DNA of 34,391 nucleotides, taken from NCBI GenBank assembly GCA_964581795.1, contig CAZOPW010000017.1, positions 1 to 34,391 of the forward strand, written 5' to 3'. The notes under the pieces are model-generated. The model saw nothing but the letters and a program-made list of their open reading frames with translations, ran no database searches and was not told the DNA's origin. How positions within the stretch are numbered: position 1 is the first letter of the stretch; every line of letters starts with the position of its first letter. Shown here piece after piece: positions 1 through 7,259 of this stretch. This DNA comes from EX4572-165 sp964581795. Lineage in GTDB: Archaea; Thermoplasmatota; E2; DHVEG-1. The translations under genes and the position numbers were made by a program.

Positions 1-137
1 AAGATATATACTATTAATCAGAATATATTTATATACGATCAATTATTAAAGATTCTCACAGAATCAGGTCTAATTAATCTCTGTTACTGGATGACCTAAT
101 AAACAAGAATAAAATAAGTAGAATAGGGGACAATAGT
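1..137 (+). promoter_or_regulatory. Upstream region and leader of the first secreted-protein gene
   Basis: An AT-only stretch at 24-36 (ATATATTTATATA) looks like an archaeal TATA box and would place transcription start near 55-60, giving a leader of roughly 75 bases. The leader contains two short inverted repeats: GATTC/GAATC at 51-55 and 61-65, and AGGTC/GACCT at 66-70 and 93-97. A second A/T-rich stretch (98-119) could be an alternative, closer promoter. AGGGGAC at 125-131 is a plausible ribosome-binding site for the ATG at 138. The hairpins are short and may be chance. Confidence 0.35.
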
Positions 138-1253
138 ATGCAACTGTGTAGAAGAATAGTAGTTTTATTAACGATAGGACTGTTTGTTGGAGTTAACATA
201 GGATCAAATATAGGTGAAAATAATTATCAAGCACAACAAACCGTTGAGAACACCATATCTCATATGAATAGTAATATATTATTTGAAACTGGGTTTGAGG
301 AACCTTGGGAATTTGATCAAAATGGTGATTATCTCGCACCGCCAGGTTGGGATGTCGATGGTATTTCCACTACTCATCATAAAGATGATGATAAATTAAC
401 CCATTACTGGTCTCAAATGACAAAAAATTTTTCTTATACTCATAATTATTTTTCTTATTGTGAATTGGATTCTCCATTTGTTCATAATGGACAGCATGCA
501 GCGGTGGTATGGAGGAAAAATGGAGAAGATTCAACTTCAGTTCAATCTGATGAATGGATGATAACTCCCGCCCTTGATTTCAGTGATCCTGCTCTTTATG
601 ATATTACTTTGGAATTTTGGAGTATTTTTGTTCCTACACAGACTATAACGATGCCTTTCCCTTACACGTTTCAAGTTAATAATTCGTATAATATTGAAAT
701 AACTGATAATTATGGGTTCACTTGGGATACTGTTGCAGATTTACGGGAGAAATGTTACTGTTATGGGGTTAGTGAATTTGATGTCTATAGTAAATTTAGC
801 GAGCCTATCAAGATTAATTTAGATTCTTATCGAGAAAAGGAAAATGTTAAGATTGGTTGGCATTATTATTGGGATGGTGAAGGAATAAATGATATTTGGG
901 TAGTTGATGATGTTCGTATTTCTGCTAAATATGATACGGTAAATCCACGAATTGATTTCAAGAAACCTGAACAACATTTTATTTATTTTGATGATACAAA
1001 AATTCATCGTGAAATTGGTAATACTATTGTATTAGGCGATATTACAGTTGAAGCTGATATTAAGGATGATCAGACAGATATAGAAAAAGTAGAATTTTAT
1101 GTTGATGGAAAGTTGAAAGAAGTCCTAACTTCAAAACCCTATATTTGGGAGTGGAATGAGTTTTCATTTCGGAAGCATACCTTGTCAATAAAAGCATATG
1201 ATGATGCTGGAAACGTTGAAATAGAAGAGATGAACGTGTTAAAATTATTTTAG
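138..1253 (+). CDS. Secreted beta-sandwich protein with C-terminal Ig-like domain
   Basis: A predicted exported protein of 371 residues. Residues 1-22 form a basic then hydrophobic signal peptide. Residues about 47-263 begin with ILFETGFEEP and contain GWDVDG, a WMITPALDFSD strand and a VVDDVRIS strand, the usual layout of MAM / choice-of-anchor J-type jelly-roll domains that bind sugars or surfaces. Residues about 268-371 form an Ig-like domain (VEFYVDGKL ... WEWN ... YDDAGN), as in adhesins and carbohydrate-active enzymes. No catalytic residues are visible, so binding or adhesion is inferred. The start is supported by AGGGGAC seven bases upstream. It has its own promoter and is followed by a long non-coding stretch, so it is probably monocistronic. 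The specific ligand is unknown. Confidence 0.72.
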   Translation: MQLCRRIVVLLTIGLFVGVNIGSNIGENNYQAQQTVENTISHMNSNILFETGFEEPWEFDQNGDYLAPPGWDVDGISTTHHKDDDKLTHYWSQMTKNFSYTHNYFSYCELDSPFVHNGQHAAVVWRKNGEDSTSVQSDEWMITPALDFSDPALYDITLEFWSIFVPTQTITMPFPYTFQVNNSYNIEITDNYGFTWDTVADLREKCYCYGVSEFDVYSKFSEPIKINLDSYREKENVKIGWHYYWDGEGINDIWVVDDVRISAKYDTVNPRIDFKKPEQHFIYFDDTKIHREIGNTIVLGDITVEADIKDDQTDIEKVEFYVDGKLKEVLTSKPYIWEWNEFSFRKHTLSIKAYDDAGNVEIEEMNVLKLF

Positions 1254-1749
1254 ATTAACAAGTTTAAATCAATATCTATTTTTTAACTTTTAGCAAATGT
1301 AGATTATGGTTTTTCCAATTAGTGAATGTTTTAGGAATTTTAGTTATCAAAATATTTATATTATTATTTTAAATTCCATATAATTAAATATTTAGTAAAA
1401 ATTAAATAATTAATATAATGTTCTATATGTGCTGATGGAAGAGAGGGAAGAAAAAAAATGATAATTTTATTCCTATCTTAAAAAAATTTACATTTATCCC
1501 AAAGTCATATTCCAAGATGGTAAATTTTTATTCTCTCTTCCATCACCAATCCCTTTTGATTCTCCATACAAAAATATAACAAATATTAATCAACGTTTTG
1601 TTTTTTTTTAAAAATTCACAAAAAAGAAAAATCATTATTTTCTCATATCAAACTATATTTAAATAAGTTCTAAACGATAAAAATCAGGGAAAATTATATA
1701 TGATTTAACGTAATTAAAAAAATGGTATTTGATATGGAGGGTTTTTCAA
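1254..1749. other. Long AT-rich intergenic region containing an RNA candidate and a promoter
   Basis: No protein gene is visible. The part from about 1340 to 1420 is almost pure A/T. A compact, higher-complexity block with paired ends lies at 1431-1548 and is listed separately as a possible structured RNA. Downstream, TATATTTAAATA at 1654-1665 is a good TATA box for the next gene and would give a leader of about 60 bases ending in GGAGGG at 1736-1741. Confidence 0.55.
1431..1548 (+). ncRNA. Candidate structured RNA with a 13-bp closing stem and three-way junction
   Basis: TGATGGAAGAGAG (1433-1445) is perfectly complementary to CTCTCTTCCATCA (1533-1545). Inside lie two more stems. The first pairs GGAA (1446-1449) with TTCC (1470-1473) and continues as AAAA (1451-1454) with TTTT (1465-1468) across one G-A mismatch. 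The second pairs AAAAATTTAC (1482-1491) with GTAAATTTTT (1520-1529). Together they fold into a closed three-way junction. AUCUU (1475-1479) could also pair with AAGAU (1514-1518) in the loop of the last stem. The A/T run at 1398-1418 could be its TATA box, which would place transcription start at about 1430-1440. No known RNA family is recognised. The strand is chosen from the promoter position only; it could instead be a small inverted-repeat element. Confidence 0.4.
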
Positions 1750-3639
1750 ATGAAAAATAAAATTGTATTGATAATGATACTTCTCTTACTTTTTTCAAGT
1801 ATTACTTCCTCTCTAGCAATAACAACTCATTCTGAAAAAGAACAAAACGTTACTATGCAAATTTCAATAATGCAGCACAAAAGCAAACAACTACTGGAAA
1901 AAGAACTTACAAAAGAACAAGCAGATTATCTAATTAATCTCTGCAAAACACAGTATCAAAACCCATCAAAACAATCAAAATTTATCAATTGTCTCACAGA
2001 TACTGTATTTACAGCAAATGAATTTACAAGATCTGAATTAGAACAATTATTAACTCCTCATCATTTCAATCATTTAAAAAATATAATACCTTCATTTTGC
2101 ACAAGTACTGCTTCTTCTTCAACTGCTTCGGAATTTTGTTGTACGATAACGAGTGGTGGATCAGGCCGTGTTTTTCCTTTTTTCCTCCTTCCACGCCCCC
2201 GTCTTTTTCTCACTTGGAAGGGAGATAATGACAATGATATGGCAGGAACAACAGTTGGAAGTTTAGTTAGAGACCACGGTTTCAGAGCATTTGGTGGCCA
2301 AACGGGATACGCACTTGGTTTTATTGGAGTAGGATTAACCTATGGCTATGCTCAAGGTAACGTGTATGCATTTACTGGTTATACATTGTATACTAGTGTT
2401 ATCGCTGAACAAATAGATGAGTTTTACCCAACAAATAATAAACCCAAGATTTCAAATCCTCAACCACAGGATAATGAAAAATTAATACCACTTTCATTAT
2501 CTGAATTATCTTTTACAATTTCTGATGAGGATAACGATCTTATGGGATATAAGGTTACTACTAATCCACACATTGGTATTGGAAACGGTTTTTTAAAAAA
2601 AGATGGTACCTACTCAATATCTATTTCTGATCTTAACCCGTCAACAACATACAGCTGGACTGTTGAAGTTGATGATGGAAAGCAAACGTCTTCAGAAACG
2701 TTTTCTTTTACAACGGTAAAAGAATCACCCGTGGTGATTAACCCGGTTCCTGCTGATCATAGTACAGCATCTTCAAGTCTTTCCGAAATTCGTTTTGAAT
2801 TACATGATGGTCAAGAAGACCTTATGGATTACACCGTGGAAACCTCTCCTGATGTTGGATCGAAAACGGGCAATCAGGTATCTAATGGCATCTTTTCAGT
2901 TCCTATTCAGGGTTTACAAGATGATACTTGGTATCATTGGTATGTTAATGTTACTGATGGGATACACTGGACGAGAGAACATTTCTTATTTTATACAGGT
3001 GCATTAGGTCTTGCAGGATATTGGAATTTTGATGAGGGAACTGGTGACACTGCTGTTGATGTATCTGGTAATGGAAATAATGGGAACATTCGTGGACCAG
3101 ATCGAACTAGTAATGGTGCAATAAACAAAGGATTAGCATTTGGTGGTAAAAGAGACACGGTAACAATTAATGAAAATGACAATTTACAATTTGACGATAC
3201 AAATGCGTTAACATTAGCAGTATGGGTAAAATGGAATGGTGGAGTAGCTGAAAGAAGTCAAGGTCTCATTCAAAATAAGTATAGTGAAAAAGGCTATGCA
3301 CTTGGTTTATATAATGATGGTAGAGTGTCATTTAGTATTGGGAATGGTAAAAAGAATGGAAATGTAAGATCTGATATGATTGATACTTCTTGGCATCATA
3401 TTGCTGCAGTATGGGATGGTGCATTATTATCTTTATATATTGATGCGGAGTTGGTAAATAGTACGTATCTAGATGATTTTGCTATAAAAAAAGAAACGTA
3501 CAAATTATTAGAATTTGGGAATAATTGGGGTTATACTGATGATTTAAATGGATTTCATGGAATACTTGATGAGATTCGTATATATGATAGACCGTTATCT
3601 GCTTTTGAAATAGAACAACTTTATAATCAGAAAGAATAA
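1750..3639 (+). CDS. Secreted multidomain protein: two Fn3-like domains and a C-terminal LamG-like domain
   Basis: An exported protein of 629 residues. The ATG at 1750 is chosen over an in-frame ATG 21 bases upstream because GGAGGG (1736-1741) sits 8 bases before it and the signal peptide (residues 1 to about 23, MKNK then a long hydrophobic run ending SSLA) begins exactly there. Residues 30-115 are helical and charged. About 125-225 is rich in Gly, Phe and Tyr and contains an FFLLPRPRLFL stretch of unclear function. Two fibronectin-III-like repeats follow at about 232-323 and 326-415; both carry the pattern DLMxY and end in W-x-V-x-V-D/T-DG. Residues about 418-629 form a concanavalin/LamG-like jelly roll (GYWNFDEGTGDTAVDVSGNG ... 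LDEIRIYDRPLS). Such proteins bind carbohydrates or cell surfaces; no enzyme active site is seen. Confidence 0.8.
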   Translation: MKNKIVLIMILLLLFSSITSSLAITTHSEKEQNVTMQISIMQHKSKQLLEKELTKEQADYLINLCKTQYQNPSKQSKFINCLTDTVFTANEFTRSELEQLLTPHHFNHLKNIIPSFCTSTASSSTASEFCCTITSGGSGRVFPFFLLPRPRLFLTWKGDNDNDMAGTTVGSLVRDHGFRAFGGQTGYALGFIGVGLTYGYAQGNVYAFTGYTLYTSVIAEQIDEFYPTNNKPKISNPQPQDNEKLIPLSLSELSFTISDEDNDLMGYKVTTNPHIGIGNGFLKKDGTYSISISDLNPSTTYSWTVEVDDGKQTSSETFSFTTVKESPVVINPVPADHSTASSSLSEIRFELHDGQEDLMDYTVETSPDVGSKTGNQVSNGIFSVPIQGLQDDTWYHWYVNVTDGIHWTREHFLFYTGALGLAGYWNFDEGTGDTAVDVSGNGNNGNIRGPDRTSNGAINKGLAFGGKRDTVTINENDNLQFDDTNALTLAVWVKWNGGVAERSQGLIQNKYSEKGYALGLYNDGRVSFSIGNGKKNGNVRSDMIDTSWHHIAAVWDGALLSLYIDAELVNSTYLDDFAIKKETYKLLEFGNNWGYTDDLNGFHGILDEIRIYDRPLSAFEIEQLYNQKE

Positions 3640-4060
3640 GCTTATAAAGCATCAATTTTCTTTTTTTATCCACATTCTATCCTATTTTTTTTTCAATGAA
3701 TGAAATTATGATTTCGTAGAATGGTTAATTTTGTAAGGAAAAAGGATACTTTTTAACTGTTGATGACCTCAGAAAATATTATTTCTAACCCGCGAATAAA
3801 TTTTTCACCAAAATCATTCTTTTGCATATATTACTCCTCCCAATATTTTTACTATTGTATTACTTATGATATTTATACCTAAATATTTTTCTATTTTCTC
3901 CATTGATAAAAAATAATTATTTTATTTATTTAAAATTATTATTAAATAAAACGATAGATACTCACTATATTTTTGTATAAAAAAATGAAAAGGTATTTAG
4001 AATCAAAGATGCTCGTATTATGAAATTAGATCATCTGATACATAAAGAGTTTGACTTAGC
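3640..4060. other. Intergenic region with T-rich terminator, possible short minus-strand gene and a promoter
   Basis: Just after the LamG protein, T-rich runs at 3656-3690 are a likely archaeal terminator. On the minus strand a 24-codon reading frame with a strong ribosome-binding site occupies 3753-3827 (separate entry). ACTATATTTTTGTATAAA at 3964-3981 is the best TATA-like sequence for the AAA+ gene at 4061, implying a leader of roughly 55-60 bases. Nothing else is recognisable. Confidence 0.5.
3753..3827 (-). CDS. Possible 24-residue microprotein with promoter and strong RBS
   Basis: The minus strand reads ATG at 3827 and stops with TAA at 3753-3755, encoding MQKNDFGEKFIRGLEIIFSEVINS, a potentially amphipathic helix with balanced charge. 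Three things raise it above noise. GGGAGGAG lies six bases before the ATG. A TATA-like GGTATAAATATC lies about 50-60 bases upstream. A small hairpin (AAAAAG/CTTTTT at 3739-3744 and 3749-3754) overlaps the stop codon. I do not recognise the peptide. It could also be the surviving 5' end of a decayed gene, since the signals are better than the length of the reading frame would suggest. Confidence 0.33.
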   Translation of the reverse strand: MQKNDFGEKFIRGLEIIFSEVINS

Positions 4061-4999
4061 ATGTTTAAGAGGAAGAATCAGAAAAAATCAACTGAAAAAA
4101 AGCGAAGCGTCGAAGATTATTTCAAAGTTATATCAAAAGAAGAACCATTAAATTTTCTTTCAAAACATATTTGTCCGTTTTTAGTAGGATCACAGTGGGA
4201 TATTATTCGCAAATGTGCATTATTAATGGCGGTGACAAATGATAGAGCACACATCCGCATGCGTTTGCATCTTTTATTATATGGTGAACCCGGCTCCGGG
4301 AAATCAGAATTTTTAACCTGGTGGCAACAAAAAATGAATGGAAAACTGATTAACTCGGAATTAACGACGAAAATTGGTCTCGTTGGCGATGCTAGAGGAA
4401 AAACGATTCATCCTGGACTACTAGCTCAATATTCAGGCAATATTCTCTTAGTTGATGAACTAGACAAAATGAAACCTTCTGATCAAAATGGATTATTACA
4501 AGCGATGGAAGAAGGATCATATACCATTACCAAAGGAAAGCATAGTCAGCAGTTCAAAGCAGAAGTACGAATTATGGCTTCGTGTAATGAACTCACTAAA
4601 ATTCAACGACCGTTACTTGATCGATTTGATTTTCCTATTCAAGTTCAGCGAATTCAACGTGTACAACGAGCTGAATATGTTTCAGATATCATTGATACCT
4701 TTATGGGAAAGGAAGGCAAGGATTATTCCGCTGTTGTTCGCGCTTATGTTAAGTGGGCACGGAATAATGAGACCAAGGTTGATGCAGAAGATGAAGAATT
4801 GATTAAACAAGAGATAAAAGACTATATTTTACATACCAATGCTGCAATTGAAGGAGTATCCTATCGAGGACTCGAGTTCTCCATCCTCCGTATCGCCTAT
4901 GCTATTGCATTACTAGAACAAAGTACTATTAAACAACGACATGTAAAAGAAGCAATATCCATAAAGGATTATTTATTACAACATTTTCAAAAGACATAA
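4061..4999 (+). CDS. MCM-like AAA+ ATPase (stand-alone ATPase core)
   Basis: A cytoplasmic ATPase of 312 residues from the MCM/MoxR part of the AAA+ superfamily. Walker A is GEPGSGKS (75-82), Walker B is NILLVDELDK (127-136), sensor-1 Asn is in ASCNE (about N176) and the arginine finger is in RPLLDRFDF (R188). The block between the Walker motifs (TTKIGLVGD ... GLLAQYSG) matches the helix-2 insert region of MCM helicases. A lid of helices follows at about 200-312. The N-terminal OB-fold and zinc part of a replicative MCM is absent; only about 45 charged residues precede the ATPase core. It is therefore not the replicative helicase but an MCM-derived remodeller, possibly of viral or plasmid origin. 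Its start has no clear RBS, but stops lie just upstream in frame. Confidence 0.8.
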   Translation: MFKRKNQKKSTEKKRSVEDYFKVISKEEPLNFLSKHICPFLVGSQWDIIRKCALLMAVTNDRAHIRMRLHLLLYGEPGSGKSEFLTWWQQKMNGKLINSELTTKIGLVGDARGKTIHPGLLAQYSGNILLVDELDKMKPSDQNGLLQAMEEGSYTITKGKHSQQFKAEVRIMASCNELTKIQRPLLDRFDFPIQVQRIQRVQRAEYVSDIIDTFMGKEGKDYSAVVRAYVKWARNNETKVDAEDEELIKQEIKDYILHTNAAIEGVSYRGLEFSILRIAYAIALLEQSTIKQRHVKEAISIKDYLLQHFQKT

Positions 5000-5384
5000 T
5001 AGTTAAAATTCATGGTGAAAATGAAGGAAGTTGTGGGCAACCTCCTCCAATCCATCCATTTTGCTTCAAAAGCCGATGTCATCTTAGGGGACAATCCAAA
5101 AACCCACAATACTATTGTTATCACTACCATTATATAAACTTTTTTATAATTAAATGAAACGTGTGTTAATATAATACATTATTTACAATTTTATTATATT
5201 AATTACAAAACAGTAGCAAAAAAAAGTGTCTTGAAATAAAATTTTTAAAAAATATATCATTCATAAACAGATGTTTTGGATAGTCTGAATCAAAATATTT
5301 AAAAAGAAATAATCAATCAATAATATAAAAATCTAATACACTAAGAACAGTATCTAGTCGAGACAAAATACAATGGTGTAAATT
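5000..5384. other. Intergenic region: possible 41-codon frame, then AT-rich promoter region
   Basis: The first 140 bases are noticeably less AT-rich and carry the 41-codon frame listed separately. The rest (about 5140-5384) is A/T-rich. A TATA-like AATAATATAAAAATC around 5316-5330 could serve the small membrane protein at 5385, giving a leader of about 30 bases without a strong RBS. No RNA gene is recognised. Confidence 0.4.
5012..5137 (+). CDS. Possible 41-residue protein or remnant following the AAA+ gene
   Basis: An open frame starts with ATG at 5012 (another at 5021), 12 bases after the AAA+ stop, and ends with TAA at 5135-5137. The peptide begins MVKMKEVVGNLLQSIHFASK and ends KTHNTIVITTII. 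Its base composition is closer to coding DNA here than to the surrounding intergenic DNA, and it could be read in the same transcript as the AAA+ gene. The RBS is weak (GGTGA very close to the second ATG). I do not recognise a family. It may be a real small protein or the fragment of a longer lost gene. Confidence 0.3.
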   Translation: MVKMKEVVGNLLQSIHFASKADVILGDNPKTHNTIVITTII

Positions 5385-5633
5385 ATGAAAGGAATCACAA
5401 ATTACGAGATGAGAGAATATTTTGAAACAATAACTAACGACATCAAACACATTAAATCCAAACACACTGAATCTACAGATACCACCCTATTTGTAATTGC
5501 CACCATTACTGCAGTAACCGCAACATTACTCTACCTGTTACATACACACCCCTTATTACTGTTTTTTATGATTAGTAGCGTTGCATCAATGGGAGCAATT
5601 TTAATTAAAAAACAAATTGAATCTACTAATTAA
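5385..5633 (+). CDS. Small two-helix membrane protein of unknown function
   Basis: A protein of 82 residues. Residues 1-33 are polar and probably helical (EMREYFETITNDIKHIKSK). Two hydrophobic segments follow at about 34-53 (TLFVIATITAVTATLLYLL) and 56-74 (PLLLFFMISSVASMGAIL), joined by a very short HTH turn, and the protein ends in a basic-polar tail. This predicts a helical hairpin in the membrane with both ends on the same side, probably in the cytoplasm. No family is recognised. The stop overlaps by 4 bases the end of the pilin-like gene on the opposite strand, a tight convergent arrangement. The RBS is weak. Confidence 0.55.
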   Translation: MKGITNYEMREYFETITNDIKHIKSKHTESTDTTLFVIATITAVTATLLYLLHTHPLLLFFMISSVASMGAILIKKQIESTN

Positions 5634-6253
5634 CATTTCTTAATAATAACAAATTCAAAAAGGGGAACACAGTTATTCTCCCCATCCATATTTACCGTTT
5701 CAAACAAGATACATTTTTCAAAAACAACTTCTTCTCCCTTGCTCCAACTCAATGGAAACGTATAAAAATAATTTTGGTACTGATTCCATGTTTCATTTAA
5801 CCACTGAACTAAAGTGGTGGTGTTTGTAACGGGGTCTTGTTTTGTTCCTGCTTCCCCAAATTGATTTAATATTTTCTGATGAAAAGAAGAAGCAGAATTC
5901 AGGGAACAATTTTTTGAAACAATCCATACCGATTGTGGAACACCCATGACATCATAATATTTTGATGATCCTTCAGTTGAAACTCTAATGTATTCGGGTG
6001 AAATCTCCGCAATGACTGGTTGATTAATCGAAGGGAAGGACCAAGTTTTCATTGCTTCAAACCAATAATTATCAACTGTTACTATCATTGAATGAATTTG
6101 ATCACAGACACACTGAAGTTCAGTTTCTTTCTGCAATGGATTCTCATAAATTAACATATAGCCAACGAGAACAAAAAAAGCAGAAATCAAGGCCAGACCA
6201 ACGTGAAGCAAATTCACATCCATTATCCCTTGTTCATCACATAATAGACCCAA
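5630..6253 (-). CDS. Pilin-like membrane-anchored protein (207 aa), TTG start
   Basis: One N-terminal hydrophobic segment (residues about 11-33, MDVNLLHVGLALISAFFVLVGYML) is preceded by a short polar leader containing DEQGIM, as in prepilin-type proteins. The rest is an extracytoplasmic domain with four or more cysteines. Its sequence layout (CDQIHSMI helix, then VIAEISPEYIRVS strands) parallels the 168-residue neighbour and archaeal minor pilins. The TTG at 6253 is preferred to the ATG at 6223 because GAGGTGATC (6258-6266), a near-perfect match to the 16S tail, sits just before it. The start overlaps the upstream gene by 17 bases, implying translational coupling. A role in a type IV pilus-like structure is inferred. 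No assembly ATPase or membrane platform gene is in view. Confidence 0.6.
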   Translation of the reverse strand: MGLLCDEQGIMDVNLLHVGLALISAFFVLVGYMLIYENPLQKETELQCVCDQIHSMIVTVDNYWFEAMKTWSFPSINQPVIAEISPEYIRVSTEGSSKYYDVMGVPQSVWIVSKNCSLNSASSFHQKILNQFGEAGTKQDPVTNTTTLVQWLNETWNQYQNYFYTFPLSWSKGEEVVFEKCILFETVNMDGENNCVPLFEFVIIKKC

Positions 6254-6743
6254 CTGCGATCACCTCTCCATCCCTTTTCTTTAAAGAAAAAAGAACTTGA
6301 TATGTTCCCTTATGAAACACGAGTGGTTTACCTTGTTTATCGGAAAAGGCAACAGGACTGGAGATGACTGTTTGCTTTCCATTGGTTAATTGTACGGTAA
6401 CGTAATTTCGAGAATAATAGGAAATATTTGATGTGTTAAGCTGTTCAATTGAATTACAACCAAAAATCACTTTGTCAACTAACGGAGGAAATCGAAGTGT
6501 CATTAAGAGTTGACTGTGTTCTGAACGATATGCAGTCATCAAAGAAATTTTTTTACTTACTAAAGTCACGCAGTCTTTGATTTGTTTTTCTTGATGTGTT
6601 GTAGCAAGATATTCAGAACTTAAAGCAAAAATTGTAAAAATAATTCCAGAAACAATGACCATGATAAGAAGAGTCATTGGAAGACCAATAACACCAGAAT
6701 CTCCTCTAATTTCTCTCGAACCAACATTGCTATTTCGTTTCAA
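6237..6743 (-). CDS. Pilin-like protein with RGDSGVIGLP N-terminus (168 aa)
   Basis: The N-terminus RGDSGVIGLPMTLLIMVIVSG carries a basic residue, a short polar spacer and then a hydrophobic helix. It resembles the S-P-V-I-G motif of archaeal type IV pilins (PF07790-type), but with G-L-P in place of the usual continuation. After the helix come DCVTLVSKKISL and a beta-rich domain (LRFPPLVDKVIFGC ... YVTVQLTNGKQTVISSPVAF) of the minor-pilin kind. The TTG at 6743 is the start, supported by GGAAGTGAT (about 6749-6757). It is the first gene of a two-gene unit with the 207-residue protein and is divergent from the gene at 6801. It is likely processed by a prepilin-type peptidase; this is inferred from the motif. 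Confidence 0.6.
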   Translation of the reverse strand: MKRNSNVGSREIRGDSGVIGLPMTLLIMVIVSGIIFTIFALSSEYLATTHQEKQIKDCVTLVSKKISLMTAYRSEHSQLLMTLRFPPLVDKVIFGCNSIEQLNTSNISYYSRNYVTVQLTNGKQTVISSPVAFSDKQGKPLVFHKGTYQVLFSLKKRDGEVIAVGSIM

Positions 6744-6800
6744 TTATAATCACTTCCGAATAATTAAATAACGGTGGTGAAATTACATTATTTCACGATT

Positions 6801-7256
6801 ATGAAATCAGCCTTATTACGTCGATGCCATGAGATCAAATCAGATTCGACAGCAGTCATAGAATTACCTCTCTACCTTGTTGTCACAATCATCATAGGAA
6901 TTGTCGTATTAGGAAGCATTCTTTCTATGATGATGCTACCATCATATCTTGATCCAACAGTTTCAGTAACAGTAAAACCGCAAATTGCAATCATTAACAA
7001 TACAACTACTCCTTTACACTATCACGTCCTTGTTCAAGATCCCAATCATCAACCAATTGCAAATGCCCATGTCATCATCAAAAACGATTACACCATTTCA
7101 ACAAACACTACTACCAATTTAGGACAAACCAATGTGACACTGACCCCTTCTATTCCTCAAGGGATATATGAGACATATTACGATGTCATAGTGAAAACAC
7201 CAGATTTTCAACCTTTCCATCAGAAACACCTGCTCAAAGTCATATTACGACATTGA
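6801..7256 (+). CDS. Pilin-like protein with carboxypeptidase-regulatory-like domain
   Basis: A protein of about 151 residues when started at the ATG at 6801. The frame opens further upstream at a GTG (6774), but TAATTAAATAA at about 6760-6770 acts as a TATA box for a transcript starting near 6790, which favours the ATG. After KSDSTAVIELPLYLVV comes a hydrophobic helix. Then PQIAIINNTT leads into a single beta-sandwich of the carboxypeptidase-regulatory type (PIANAHVIIKN ... TTTNLGQTNVTLTPSI ... YYDVIVKTPDFQPF). The same domain, with recognisable sequence identity, follows the same LP-type helix in the 154-residue protein at 7966. It is probably anchored in the membrane or assembled into a filament with the domain outside. 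It converges on the next gene with a 3-base gap. Confidence 0.6.
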   Translation: MKSALLRRCHEIKSDSTAVIELPLYLVVTIIIGIVVLGSILSMMMLPSYLDPTVSVTVKPQIAIINNTTTPLHYHVLVQDPNHQPIANAHVIIKNDYTISTNTTTNLGQTNVTLTPSIPQGIYETYYDVIVKTPDFQPFHQKHLLKVILRH

Positions 7257-7259
7257 ATC

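Noticed and set aside
1433..1545. Reading the 13-bp inverted repeat as terminal repeats of a miniature transposable element
   Set aside because: Flanking bases show no target-site duplication and only one copy was seen in the window; kept as an RNA candidate with this alternative noted.
4020..4151. A 43-codon frame starting just before the MCM-like ATPase
   Set aside because: It overlaps the ATPase start in another frame and has no RBS; the ATPase frame carries the recognisable motifs.
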